A stretch of 64,000 nucleotides of DNA, from NCBI GenBank assembly GCA_024752435.1, contig CP103020.1, forward strand, positions 62,001 through 126,000, in the 5' to 3' direction. The notes below the pieces were generated by a model that saw only the letters and a list, made by a program, of their open reading frames with translations, was not told the origin of the DNA and searched no databases. This stretch comes from Allantophomopsis cytisporea. Taxonomy: Eukaryota > Ascomycota > Leotiomycetes > Phacidiales > Phacidiaceae. How positions within the stretch are numbered: position 1 is the stretch's first letter; every line of letters starts with the position of its first letter. Position numbers and translations under genes: made by a program. Positions 1-12,569 of the stretch are shown here, piece by piece.

Positions 1-1237
1 ACTGAGCTACAAGAGAAAGGCTGTCTAAACGGAGAATACCACACATCTCACTTCTCACCTTCAAATCAAGCTAGGTACTTAGGTTGGCTGAAAGTTGGTG
101 AGAACCTCGTGACATTCATCCCACAAGAAGGATCACTCTTCTGCTGCCCCTGCTTCTCTTCTCTACCTCCTCTCCTCTGCTCCCCTTTCCTACAACGGCC
201 ATACATTTTTATATATTTGTTTGTTTGCTTATTTATTCGGGATGTAGGCGCTTGGAACTGTAGAACATCAAAAAGAATGCACACGCATACACGCGCAGTT
301 CATGCTCGCCTCCTCCTTCACATCACCCTCTTCGATGTCCAGCGTCTACAATCCGCATGCAGAACTGCATGATCCGACCTGTTTACCACAAAGATTCTTC
401 GTGTATTGTGCCTACCATTCATAAGTCAAGGCTCTTCGGGCACATCTTCGTCTCTTACAAGTATTCGTGATCAGCGACTCTTTACCTTTCTGTAGGGACA
501 TGTCACAGTCCGGGAAGGCGTCGCAGCATAATATGGAGATGAGCGACAGTCAATGCCATAGTTCAGGCTCTCAGTCAAATGACTCAAATAGTGGCGGCAA
601 TACTACCCTCGCCAGCACCAATAATAACACCCCAACCAGCTCCACATCAGCTCCAACCTTTTCGAATCCTCTGCATACTGCTGATGCCTCAAATAATTCA
701 ATATATTTGGGCTCCTCCACTCATCAACCACTGAGGACTCATACTTTGGCAATCCAAACTGCAACTTCCAGGAATATCCACCAACACGACAGTGGTGCCA
801 GTGCCATAACAGCTCCAGACCCCCAACCATATCATCAATCTCGGGAACGTACCGAGCACCGATCGACACATCCCACTTCGTCAGTTCCGCTGCCGCCCGC
901 TTCAGCCTCCTCTTCCTCATCCGCTACAACACTTACTTCCACCTTCTCCACCCATAGGAATCCAACACCAAGTACACGTTCGCGATCCTGTCGTGGATTG
1001 ACGTGTTACTCTTTCGCAACGGCCACCTCACGTCCTCAAGAGGCTCTATCCATACTCAGTCAGATCGTCACTCCAGGATCTGTTCTGTTCGACCCGAGAT
1101 ATACTTCGCAAGCTAGACCGAGTCTTGTCCCTCCCTTCAGAACATACCCTCCTTCGCCACCTTTTATCCGCCATCCTCCAATCGTTCCGAGCACAATCAG
1201 TTTACAGGATCTCGATACGGAACCCCAATCCGTAGAG
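1..1237. other. 5' flank and upstream in-frame open region of the PHO85-type kinase
   Basis: The first 466 bases hold no recognisable gene; they are pyrimidine-rich and probably promoter or 5'UTR. From the ATG at 467 to 1237 the frame stays open and in phase with the downstream kinase for 257 codons, encoding a Ser/Thr/Asn/Pro-rich low-complexity stretch. This may be a genuine N-terminal extension, or an untranslated leader that happens to lack stops. A TTTACAG at 1201-1207 could serve as an acceptor for a leader intron. Confidence 0.5.
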
Positions 1238-2279
1238 ATGGACCGCCGACACCCAAGCTCGTTTCAGCAGCTGGAGAAACTGGGTGAGGGAACTTATGCT
1301 ACAGTATGATTACTCTTGCTTCTGGAGATACCGCAGACTTCTTGCGCTTCTCAATTCATCCGATATGGCTGTGCGCTGACATATACTATTACAGGTTTTC
1401 AAGGGTCGAAATCGGCAGACTGGTGAGTTGGTAGCTTTGAAGGAGATTCACCTCGATTCCGAAGAAGGCACACCCTCGACCGCCATCCGCGAGATTTCCT
1501 TAATGAAAGAGCTGAAGCACGAAAACATTGTCAGTCTTCACGATGTCATTCATACCGAGAACAAGCTCATGCTTGTCTTCGAATATATGGACAAGGACTT
1601 GAAGAAATACATGGACACCCAAGGCGATCGTGGCGCTTTGAATCCTATCACCATCAAATCATTCATGCACCAACTCCTTCTCGGAATCGAATTCTGCCAC
1701 ACGAACCGTGTTCTCCACCGCGATCTCAAACCTCAAAATCTCCTCATCAACAGCAAGGGTCAACTGAAGCTCGCTGATTTTGGTCTCGCCCGTGCTTTTG
1801 GCATTCCAGTCAACACTTTCTCTAACGAAGTAGTGACACTCTGGTACCGTGCGCCAGATGTCCTTCTCGGAAGCAGGACCTATAACACTAGCATCGACAT
1901 TTGGTCCGCAGGCTGCATCATGGCAGAAATGTATACCGGCCGCCCACTGTTCCCTGGTACCACTAATGAAGACCAGTTGGTGCGCATCTTCAGAATCATG
2001 GGTACACCTTCCGAGCGGACCTGGCAAGGAATCTCCAACTACTCCGAGTACAAGCGGGATTTCCAGATGTTTGCGACTCAAGACTTGAGGAGCATTTTAC
2101 CGCAGATTGACTCAATGGGTATCGATCTTCTGCAGCGAATGTTGCAGCTCAGACCGGAGTTAAGAATCAGTGCGGCCGATGCGCTCAATCACCCATGGTT
2201 CAACGACTTGCCTGCGCTCATGAGAGGTCAACAGCCTACTGCACAGAGTTACGGACAGAGAGGTTACGATGGTTATTAG
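1238..2279 (+). CDS. pho85: PHO85-type cyclin-dependent kinase (PhoA-like)
   Basis: Cyclin-dependent Ser/Thr kinase of the PHO85/PhoA class, known in fungi to couple phosphate and nutrient status to gene expression and development. Two exons are inferred: 1238-1303 and 1395-2279, with a 91-bp phase-0 intron at 1304-1394 (donor GTATGA, acceptor TTACAG). Splicing rebuilds the P-loop GEGTYAT|VFKG exactly across the junction. Visible motifs are the catalytic lysine in VALKE, the cyclin-binding helix PSTAIRE, HRDLKPQN, DFGLARAFG and WYRAPDVLLG. From the ATG at 1238 (MDRRHPSSF...) the product is 316 aa, the usual family size. An in-frame ATG at 467 would add 257 low-complexity residues (573 aa). 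The shorter start is preferred because homologues begin near the P-loop. The gene runs convergently with the GPCR gene downstream. Confidence 0.93.
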
Positions 2280-2723
2280 GGGATGGACTGATCAGAGGGC
2301 ATTTTGGGCGTTAGGAGTTAGCACGAGAGGACTTGACAATGATAGGCGGATTAATGACGCGAATGAGTAGATTATACCATATGTGGGGAGCATGCATGTT
2401 CTTCTCTTGCTCATTAGGTAGAGTAGATTCACAGAAAAGCTCTATGTTGGTTGGAGCAAATTCGTTCCGTACATAAAGTCTTAATTACTACTATCATGCT
2501 CTTTCATCGGGTTGCCTTCTAGATCCTTCTCAACGTCATTTTTTTCTAGACGTTTCAGACCCCAATTAACCATTTTAGGGAAAACAAGCGGTCCAATTTT
2601 GTTTAGACAAACTAGACAATAAGAAGGGTATCGTACATGTATTCAATGACATTGCAAATATGACGCAATGAGATGGGTCGGCCGAGATGTATGGCCCAAG
2701 TAGCCAGCGGGCATTGTTGCTCT
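2280..2723. other. Convergent intergenic region, kinase/GPCR 3' ends
   Basis: A 444-bp AT-rich spacer between two converging stop codons. It should hold both 3'UTRs. I see no ORF or repeat of note. Confidence 0.6.
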
Positions 2724-4259
2724 TCAGTTATCCTCCGAATCCTTCATCTGCGTCACCCGGACCGTGGCCAGCTCAGTCATGCTTTCACTGGCCTCTGGGT
2801 CGCTTCGGCTTCCTAATCTCGTCCCCCTCGAACCGTATCCAAAGCCTCTTCCTAATCCCTCATCACCCATACCATTCCCAAGGTTCCCACACATCATGTC
2901 CCGATAGTATGTCTTGCAGGCGTGGCGCGAGGTAGCAATGTAAATAACTGCATTCCAGAAGCCTTGCAGCGGAAGTACAAAGGCGGACAGGTATTCGAGT
3001 ACTGGTGATATCTCACCAGGGTTCACGACTGAAAACACACGGTTGGCAGACGATGGGATCCAGGTCACCAGCATGGCTGTGAAGAACAGTCCGGCTACCT
3101 TCGTGTATGACCATGCTGCATTGTTCGACTCTTGGGCCTGCTTGCGACTGATGGCTAGGCTCTTGTTGTTTGGAAGGCCTGCGATCGGCGTTGGTGGTGG
3201 TCGAGAGGAGTCTGTTGAGATTATAGGCGCTGTACGCTTGAATTCTGAGAGCTGTACCGGCTTGGTACTTGGTTCCGTGGCCGATATGTTGACGGTGTAA
3301 CCCTTGTGACCCGCAGATATTGATGCACGTCGCCCATTGCTGTCCTCGCCATCTTCATCGATAGTGGGGAAGTGTCCTGGGTTTGGTTCAGATGTGACAT
3401 GGATTTCCTTCGTCGTATAAGAGGTGAAGGGGTCTTCGATTACAGAAATGGACTGGTTGTTGCGACTGAACTCCTTAAGTTGAGTGTGCTTGATGTAGAT
3501 CTCACGTCCAGCCCTGATGTAGACAATCATTGACGCCAGAATCACAACCCTACCAGTTCATGTTAGTGTCTTATATCTTGGAGAGGTTGAAAGGGGCTCC
3601 ATTGATCAAAATGTCTTGCGAGCACGTACCAAACAGGGGCATAGAAGGTTGCTATGCGAAGGACGTCCCATTCATCGGAGATCCAGCACCATAATGTCGC
3701 ATTGCTATACATCCGAGAGGTCTTATTTCTGATGAACAGGTAGACAAAGGCAGGGATGAAGGGAATACCATAACATAAAAGGAAGTACCATTTTTCAAGA
3801 CGGCGGAGTTTGTTTGCATCATATTTGAAGTAAAATGTCAAGTATACATTTGCTGCCATCGCAAGAGTCCAGTAAGCATCTGCTGGCATAAACCTGGTTA
3901 TTGTTAGTATGATGTTTGTACGTGTGTAAGGCCAATCGATATGAAGCAGGAAAGTAAGTTGCGTATGTAGAAAGAGACAGCATGGGTGTCTTGTTAACAT
4001 ACATTTGGATAAGAAAGCCTTGAAATTGGCAGACGCCACTACCAAGGTGAGGAAGTGTATCACGAGCAATGAGGGTAGCAACGTTTGACATGATATTTCC
4101 GGCAGATGCGTAGAAGACAAGACGATTGATTGGCTTGTGGAATGCTTTGGATGTGGCGAAGGTGATGATGATGAAAGCACATCCTAATAGTGAAAGTGAT
4201 GAGCACACACGCTCAGTAACATCAATTGCTCTCAATTGAGCGTCTGAGAGTTTTGACAT
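2724..4259 (-). CDS. cAMP-receptor-like seven-transmembrane GPCR
   Basis: G-protein-coupled receptor of the fungal cAMP-receptor-like (Dicty_CAR-type) class, expected in the plasma membrane; the ligand is unknown. Three exons are inferred on the minus strand: 4259-4003, 3893-3630 and 3549-2724. Introns 4002-3894 (donor GTATGT) and 3629-3550 (donor GTACGT, acceptor GGTAG) give 448 aa with continuous phase. Hydrophobic segments fall near residues 17-36, 47-65, 92-110, 121-140 and 165-185, then about 325-343 and 358-380. A long hydrophilic third intracellular loop lies at about 195-320. The post-TM4 loop contains LWCWISDEWD, and TM7 contains LQGFWNAVIYI, both typical of this class. The Ser/Thr-rich loop and tail would be phosphorylation targets by analogy. 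The start is the first ATG before TM1. Confidence 0.88.
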
Positions 4260-7200
4260 TTTGATATTGTGATGAGATTGTAAGGAGATTGGTTCCGTTC
4301 GAGATGGTGAAGTATGAGATTGGCTTCGTGGCTCAAGACCCGCGAGAGCTCTAATTGAAGATGGACATCAATGTATCGATGTTGTAGAGATGTGTCGTTT
4401 GAATAGAGTGATGATTAAATGTAATGTTCTTTCGATGTACGTAGGTAGTGAATTATGAAAATGAAAGTGTGAAGAAGAAGTGTGAAACGAAAGTGTGAGG
4501 GAATGTGACGAAGATGTTGGTGATAACCTCGTTTGTGGAAGCATCGAACAACGCTCTTGCTTCTTCTAACGCGTGGCGGCTGAATAGTACACAGTACTTC
4601 AGTCAACCTAAGTATCAGAGAGCCAGGCAAAACTGCAACACAATAGTGACAAGGACTTCTCGTGCTCACGCTCCTCGTACTTGCTCCTCCACTCGAGGAT
4701 TGCCGACGATGCAGATCCGTTTACCTAGTGGGTCTGTGTTGTGTCTCAAGGTTTGGAATGTAACGACTAACGAAAATCCTTAAGGATCTGCTATAGCTTT
4801 TGTCTATCTCGTGGCTACTCTTTGATCGTCCGAGTGGAATACATGTGCTCATATGCTACGATCTTAGGGCTATAGACGAATTGAGTCATGTATACATTAA
4901 GACGTAGGGTCTATGATTTCCGATTGGAATGGGGGGGCGAGGCGGGTGCATATGCGTACTTGTTGTCTACGATGCGAATAGGAACAGGACAGGGCAAGGA
5001 TTACATATGAAAAAAGCATGGGGTCTGGTCTGCAGGAAAACATTGCATGTATACAGTACAAGTGGTGAAGTTATACTTTATGAAAGAGTTCCTCGGCACG
5101 GTTGGATCGGACAATTACTCGCCAGGTTCTATGAAACTTTTTGTCGTGCTTGAGTGGTGGTGGTGATGATGATGATGATGATGATGATGACTGGATAGAT
5201 GTACTGCGTAGTGAGGTGAGGAGCTTACGTCGTCACAACTTACTTACTGTGTACATAGGGGTTCTTAGGTACCTGTACGTATCTCAATGGAGTACTGCAT
5301 TAGCCTTCAAATTGCATGTTCATTCATGGTAATAAGGTAGGTAGGTAAGGTACTTATTATGAGAAAGGAAATCTAGAGGCTGGAAATAATAGAAGAGGAC
5401 AGAAAACGGGTAAACAACAGCAAATGACAATCACACTTATACAACTATGATAATTAGAATTATAAATATAGATTAAGAGACTCAAGCAGGTGTTGTATAG
5501 TAAAGAAGTACTCCATACGTACAGACCGGTGGGAGGAGATACTGTGCCTTACTTTGCGATGCATGTGGACCTCACATGGTCTAGTCATTTCATTCACGAT
5601 CAATACTCACTCATTCACAGAGCTTAGCTGTGATTCTTCTTACTCCGTACCTACGGAACTTTCTCTGTATGCCAACAGCGACGAAGAACCACGTTATCTT
5701 CAGTTATCTTCACTTCGTTGGCATCTCCTTTTTTGTCTTTTCCGTTTCCTTTTCCTTTTTCTTTTTCATTCTCTCTGTCTCTCTCTCCTTCTTCAAATCT
5801 CGTCGAGAAGCGCGCCTCGACCACTTTCATTTATATCCGACCAATAATCCATCATCCCCTTGCATGTTTCTCACTTCTCCTCAAGAATATGGCCATAAGC
5901 AATCTCATTTCCCCCGGCAATTCCGCATCTCCATAACCAACAACTGAAATTTCATATTGTACATATGTATGTGCCTACCTAGATGGAAAGGGCCTGGTTG
6001 CTGCGTACGCGGGTTTCCGGAACGCAATGATGAGAATAACGATCAGACCTCTTCGTGATCCCAAACACTCACTAACCAACATCACATCCCAGGTTCAATG
6101 CCCAGGTCTCAATTCGATCTCATCGAATACTTGCCCATACGGACGTTCTCAGTCAGAGCTTATCCGCGTCGAGTTAAGATTTGCATTATGCTTCCCCACA
6201 GCGCAAGAACGGCCATGAACGCCTGTTCCTTAGAAATAGGCCTGTAGTGGTTGGGAACTCTATTTTCTGGGGTCTAGCTTGACAAGGTGACAAGCACGAT
6301 AGGCAATAGCAAGGTCACAATGTCCAGTGTTGCAAATGAGAACTCTTCGTGCCCTGAGAAGAACCCTACGCCCCGTTACATATTTGCAGGGTCCTAATTC
6401 GCCCTACGAAATAGTCGGACAGAATACGGATCTTCCATCTACTTCATATGGGTCTGGGAAAACTCACCGGAGATCACAATGTTGGATGTCCTCTTTCCGT
6501 AACATCGGTTCATGAAAGTACCAGGTTCATGCGGTTCGTAGCTTTTTCGGAGCTTCTTTATCCTGTTGGAATGTACAGAGGTGATGTTCTGTGGTGTCTT
6601 TTGCATATGGCCCCGCTACTGTAAAAGCTTCTTCCTTTCATAGAAGTGATGAACTCCTTTTCACCAGTACTCTCGGACGAATGTGTACTGATAATGCTTT
6701 TCATAGAACACAAAGCAGATGCCTTTTAGGGAGCGATGTGCAACTTACGTAAAATTCTGCAAATGCACCGTACCTCGCATGGCTCTGAGAGTGTGATCCT
6801 CGGGGTCTTGTATGTGTTTTCGTACGGCATATGGAGTAAAATCTTTACCAAACTTCTCGTTCGACGCCGACGGCCGAACCTGTTTTGCTTTCAAACTCCG
6901 TACTTATGCAGTACATAATATGTATTACACCCGGAATTCCTCGGTCATGCAACCGAAGACTAATTGGATGTGCATGGGGTTCTCGTGGATTGGTGATTAC
7001 TGTGAACTCTGATGAGTACGTACGTATTCCATATCTCGAAATCTCTTTGGCTATACAGTACACAGTACACGCCACCCCTGGAAAGGCTACAAATAGTCCC
7101 AATACGCTCTGAGAGTTTCCTCTGAGAGTTCTCTCTGAGCTTTCCAAAGTTGGGCCGCAGAAAATCATAGACTGAGACATTTCTGGAAATCCCTCGCATT

Positions 7201-8950
7201 CTCAAAGCTTAAAGCTCCCTCTATTCTCGTCCTTTCGGCAGATGGTGAAGAGCGAGAAACCTCCTTACATAAACAATAGTGCGCTGCGTACTCGAACTCC
7301 TCGCCTTGAACCACCTTTCACTTTGCGTCAGTCACATTTTTCGTGTTTCAATATTCTTGATATTATCGCAAACACCAGGCAGATGTGGTTCTCAAAAGCA
7401 GCTGTCACGTTTGCTATCGGTAGGGATTTGTATCACGTCGTCTTTGCATTTATCCCTATGGGTCGTACAACATTTGGTTACCCATTGTGTAACGACAGCT
7501 AGAAACAACGGGCTTTGTCAAGATTTGAGAATGATATATGGTCCAAATGTCTTTGCATACCATTGAAGGAGGTCAGACAGCTCACATGCTTTCATGTGCT
7601 TCAACCACGATGATACTGATTTAGCGCTCATTACCCCATACTCCATAATCCGCATGGTTGATTGTGAGATTTTCAATGTTTTGGGCACGGCTCGAAAGTG
7701 GTTGTGAACAACGATCATCAGCACGTCTGATAAGACAAATTCGCAAAGAGCCACACACCGGACGTTGCTCATTTTGAGTACGATCTTCGCGAATTTCTAC
7801 CAGACAAAAGTTGGGCAATATGTACGGTCTCGTGAACCTTTTGATACCATTCAAAGCTAAGCTCTGTGGTTGACTCGTGGTTCGGTGGATAATCAAGACA
7901 TTTAGGCTGCGTTGAAGACACAATGCTAAGATTCTTAAGAGGCGAAGACTCGAGATTGCAAACGAAATATGGTCATACAATCGTGAGATAGTCCCCTCCA
8001 TTTGAATCGAAGATGGCTTTCTGGGGTCTCACGTGGTACTTCGCCAGTGTAACTCAATCAGTCCCCCAAACTCTTTACCCATCTTTTGCTCTAAAGGGAT
8101 CGGATTTTGGGATCTGGATACTATGAAGTCTGAGACTGAGATGTTAAAAGATATGGACAACATGGCGTTTGAAGGGTTGACTACTGTACATACTTTGTGG
8201 GTAGTGGAGACTCAGCATATGCATGCACCTTGAAGCATCTGGAGAATTACATTCCTTGAATGCTTGTAATGTAAAAAGCCATTGATGAACCTAGCACCAT
8301 GACGCAGACCTCTCGTGATGTTATTCATGAGTTGGAGTAAACTATTGAGGACGAAGAGAGCATCATGTGGTTAGTAATACAGATACCAGAGAGCTTGGCA
8401 TTGGGGTGGTGACGGTCTTCCAATCTTCGTCGCTCCACTAATAATCATCACCGATTCAGCACAGGACCAACTGCTTCTTATTCCGGAGGTCGTAGTCATG
8501 AGGCTGAATAATGAAGCCGGAGGAATCTCTATCCGCATCCTCAAGGTACGGTTTGTGAAAGGTGTCACATTTCCGTACATTCTTGTCACCAGTGTGCTAG
8601 TGTCGTTGTTCTATACCGCGGGACAATCTAAAATAGGTAGAATCTCCTCTCCATCTTAAAGACGGCCAATGACAACAGCTTTGCAGACTTAGTCAACTTT
8701 GCATACAGTACGATCGTATCTCCATCAGCAAAATCATGGCAAATCATGTGTTCTTGTCTTGCAAAACTATTGTTGCAAACAGAAAAGGATCGCGGAGTCG
8801 AAATACTCAAGTCCTTCCGCATTAAAACAGTGTAGACGTTGGCCTACTATACCCCACGATCTGCCTCCCGTCTTGGCCCCGAAATAAGGTAGCGCCCGGA
8901 ACCAGATAGCGTATTCGTATCCACTATTGTCCGTTACAAGATACGCCACA
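4260..8950. other. 4.7-kb tract without a recognisable gene
   Basis: Only short ORFs without family resemblance occur here. It should include the promoters of the GPCR (right to left) and the P450 (left to right). Local features are a GAT trinucleotide run at 5165-5190, a pyrimidine-rich stretch around 5715-5800 and a TACTCCGTA motif at 5641-5649. One frame at 8378-8656 (+) stays open for about 90 codons but resembles no family I know. Confidence 0.5.
5165..5190. repeat. (GAT)n microsatellite
   Basis: About eight and a half uninterrupted GAT units in intergenic DNA. Confidence 0.95.
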
Positions 8951-10832
8951 ATGTCAGCACAACATAGCGTCATTGATATCGACAATACTACAAGTATAAA
9001 CAATAACTGGAGTCGGAACTTCTCGCTGTTTACAAATGGAGTCAATATGAATACTCTGTGGGCCGTTGTTGCTGCTATCCTGTTCTCTGGTACGGTGTTT
9101 TCTCGTCTTTTTAATAGCTGGACTGTCAGGGCTGTGAGGAAGAATGGCCAACCTCCCTTGGTTCCGTATAATATTCCTTGGCTGGGCCATGGTCTTTCTT
9201 TCATGTGGAATATAAATTTGTTCACAACATGGGCTCGGTGAGTAACGGGCACAGTTCACTATCCTAGAGTACGTGGTAAGCTGATTTATTATGGAGAGCT
9301 CGAAATCCCGATTCTACAGTGGTCACTGTCCAAGTTGCTGGTCGACACCTTTACATAGTATTCGACACCAAGCTTGCCAGTCAGATATATCGCCGCTCGT
9401 CGACGTTTATTTTCGATCCCTTTTCGATAATGGTCTCCCGTGCGCTGGGCAGTACGAAGGAAGATCTGAAGATTGTTGGAATGGGCGCCAAGACAGTCAG
9501 TCGTGATAAAGATTATGTGGATGATGGGACGAGATTGATTGTTGATTTGCATCATTTGGCTGTCAAGCATCTCACCGGAGATTCCTTGCAGACCATCACA
9601 GGAAAATTCGTGGAGGGCATGACCACGCTGATTGATACCAGGTTTCCAGATGATAAAGAAAGTAGTTATGAGTGGCAGGAAATTGAGTTTACGGAGTTTA
9701 TCAAAGGTCTCTGGACAGAAGCTGCTATACCAGCTCTTTTTGGTACGAAGATCTTGGAACAATGGCCAGATGTCGTTGAATGGTTCTGGAAATTTGACAA
9801 GAATATTCAGAAATTTGTTGCCGAGTTACCACAGTTTGTGTTCAGCAAGGCATACGCGATGAAGCAGGAGGGAATTGATCATTTTATCCAATGGGAAGAC
9901 GAAGCCCTGAAACACAGTACTGAAAAGGATGGTGATCCAGATTGGGATGAGTATTGGGGTTTGAGATTCTCTAGGATAAGATCGAAGTATTTTTCAGATG
10001 CTGGGATGAGCCCACGTGGAAGAGCAGTGCAGCAGATTGCTTTCTTGTGGGCGTACGTCATTTTTCTTCCTAACTATCGAAGTCTGCTAATGAATGCAGC
10101 CAAAATGCGAACGCAATTCCTGTGGCCATGTGGGTTATGATCCAGGCGACTCTCGACCCGGTTCTTATGAAAACGCTGACTACCGAGATTTCCAAGTGTC
10201 AAACGAGCTCAACAACCTTTGACTTGCGAGAAGTCGCCACCAACCCACGAGTCAAATCTGTATTGCTGGAGACTCTACGCTGGGCAACGGCCTCGCCTTC
10301 TCCGAGGGTCGTCCAAGAAACTACTGAGCTGGGCGGTTACACATTCCATAAGGGCAATCTTGTCATGGTGCATTCGCGCACTTTACAGATGGAGCCCAAG
10401 ATCTGGAGCACACCCGGACAGCGGCCGGCTGAGGAATTCTGGGCGGAGAGATTTCTCGATGGAGACGAGGCTGCTGAGTCAAATCGAATAGACGAGGCAA
10501 GGGATGCGGCTAAGAACTATTTGGAGAAAGCAGGTGAAGACTTTCCTGTCAATACCATCGTGGAACCAATCAGTGGACCAAAGGATAAAGAGGTACAGCA
10601 GAGGATGCTAGCTCTAAGGCCATTTGGAGGCGGACAAACGTTGTGTTCTGGTCGACATTTTGCTACGAATGAGGTCTTGGGAGGTCTGGCTGCTGTTGTC
10701 TTGAGGCTGGAAATCGAACCGGTTGAGGCCGAGTTGAAAAAGAGGGGTGTACCCAAGGTCAACCTCTGGAAGCAGGGGGGCTTGTTACCAGATAGGGAAA
10801 TGATGGTAAGAGTCAGAAGGAGGAGAGTATAA
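8951..10832 (+). CDS. Cytochrome P450 monooxygenase (CYP7/CYP8-like class)
   Basis: Microsomal heme-thiolate monooxygenase. Three exons are inferred: 8951-9237, 9297-10052 and 10100-10832. Introns 9238-9296 (59 bp, donor GTGAGT) and 10053-10099 (47 bp, donor GTACGT, branch GCTAAT, acceptor GCAG) give 591 aa. An N-terminal hydrophobic anchor lies near residues 34-56, followed by a proline-containing hinge (PPLVPYNIPWLGHG). The second junction rebuilds an I-helix-like LWAQNANAIPVAMWV, resembling the Asn-containing I-helix of CYP7/CYP8-type enzymes rather than the usual AGxDTT. The K-helix ExxR is ETLR (E405/R408). The heme-binding loop is FGGGQTLCSGRHFA with Cys530 as axial ligand. The substrate cannot be told. 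No PKS, NRPS or terpene synthase gene lies nearby in the window, so it does not look like part of a metabolite cluster here. Confidence 0.92.
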
Positions 10833-11639
10833 GCTATGTATGTTCTCGGGATATAACACCTGAAGATTTTAGGCGCGCGTTTGACGGGCAGCTTTGGACA
10901 TTGAGGATAGAGCATATCATAAATAGCTACCATGACTTTATGGCTACAAGCCTGGCGAGTGTGCTTCGCCTGTGACAATTGACTTGAGTTCTTCATCGGT
11001 ATCCATTCTTTATGCTTTCGACATAAATGAATGCAGGGGCTGGTATTATCTTTGAATATGAGTTTGCATTCCAGGACTAATTGGTGTCTTCAAAACTCAA
11101 GACAGCATTCAATCGAAGGCACGAACAATGCCATGAATCACTATATATCATTGACTCTAGGGGTAATGAAGCCAATATTTTCTATTTACTGCGCACACGT
11201 TCATAGCGGGCGTTCGATTGTCTTATACATGCACCACTGCCAAAAGAAAAAGAAAAAAAACCCGTACCGGTAGGACCCGTATACCTGCGCAAACGCTGCA
11301 AGAGGACCATCGATGGTTGACAACTATGCTCACCTCGAGATAGTCATCCTACAAGGCACATCGTATTCTCACACAACACAATGCACAAAAGACTGGAAGT
11401 TTTTAGGGTTGCAATCTCCAGCTCGCTCTGTGCCGCCACGATCCCGCCATGGCGGCATCATGGCGTTCTAATATCCGAAGCTGCACCGACGAAAGTCTGT
11501 ACCCCCTCAAAAATGATATATTTTCTACAGTGCCCAGAAATTTGATTTCGTAGAGAGTGATTGTCGTTCACTGGATATTTGTCCACTTTTTGGTTGGAGT
11601 TTTTTTTGTTACAAAGGTTGCCTCCTACAATTAGTCAAA
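10833..11639. other. Intergenic region between P450 and lysozyme-like gene
   Basis: About 800 bp holding the P450 3'UTR and the promoter of the next gene. An A-rich run is visible at 11243-11260. No supported gene. Confidence 0.5.
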
Positions 11640-12569
11640 ATGCTCTTGAACAATGTAAGTATCCGAGTCTGAAGTATTTCTGAATAGGAGAACTGATAGC
11701 AACTAGTTACTTTGCCTTTCCCTGGCAATTGTTTCGACAATGGGTATCTCAGTTCATAACCATGGCCATCATATGCCTAAGAGAGATGATGTTTTAGAGG
11801 CTCGTGCTACTAAAGGCAAAGTCACACCCAGGACTTTGCAAGTCAAAACCATCAATAACACCGATGGAGTTGGAGCTGGCAAGGACAAGTACACTCAGTA
11901 TTCTGGAAACGGAACCACTTTTCCTTCAAGGAGTAGATGGGTGAGCTTCGTCGATATGTGAGTAATTCATGGATTTTCTAGAAGGTCTGGTCTTCAAGAG
12001 CAAAGCTGATAACTGTTAATGATAGGTTTAATAACAACAAAGCCATCATGACCACTTCATGTTCTCAATATGGGGTACCCAATAACTCGGGCTCAGAGAT
12101 CGGTGATATCTATAACAGCATACAGACTGTTGCTCAGGAAACCCTCCTCGATCACCGCTTCATTCTCGCCGTCATGCTTCAAGAGTCTGGAGGATGTGTT
12201 CGCGCACCCACCAGTAACTATGGCGTCCGCAACCCAGGTCTCATGCAAGACCATAATGGAAAGGGAACTTGCAACTCTGATGTTACTAAGCAGGTGTTAA
12301 ATCCATGCCCCACTACCCAAATTCTGGCGATGATTAGGGAGGGGTCTGCTGGTACGGGGAGCGGCGATGGCTTGGCACAATGCATGAATGAAGCCAATGA
12401 TGCTTCTGTTAAAGCTTACTATAAAGCTGCGAGGATATACAACTCTGGCAGTGTTGCCAAATCGGGCAATCTGGAGGATGGAATTGCTACCCATTGCTAT
12501 GCATCTGATATTGCAAATCGTTTAACTGGTTGGGTCAAGGCTAAGCATTCCTGTACCTTTGATGGTTGA
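11640..12569 (+). CDS. Secreted SLT/lysozyme-like protein
   Basis: Predicted secreted 269-aa protein with a lysozyme-fold (soluble lytic transglycosylase-like) domain; such domains cleave peptidoglycan-type glycans in known families. Three exons are inferred: a 15-nt first exon at 11640-11654 (MLLNN), then 11707-11957 and 12026-12569. Introns are 11655-11706 (donor GTAAGT) and 11958-12025 (donor GTGAGT). Joining exons 1 and 2 creates a classic signal peptide (MLLNNLLCLSLAIVSTMGIS). The mature part carries LQESGGCV with Glu142 in the position of the SLT catalytic glutamate, followed by GVRNPGLMQ, which matches the GLMQ signature. Several cysteines (SCS, GGCV, GTCN, NPCP, QCMN, HCYA, HSCT) suggest disulfides. 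Activity and substrate (bacterial wall, chitin or chitosan) are not shown by the sequence. Confidence 0.8.

Noticed and set aside
8378..8656. About 90-codon open stretch upstream of the P450
   Set aside because: It reads as somewhat protein-like but has no start, no matching exons and no recognisable family.
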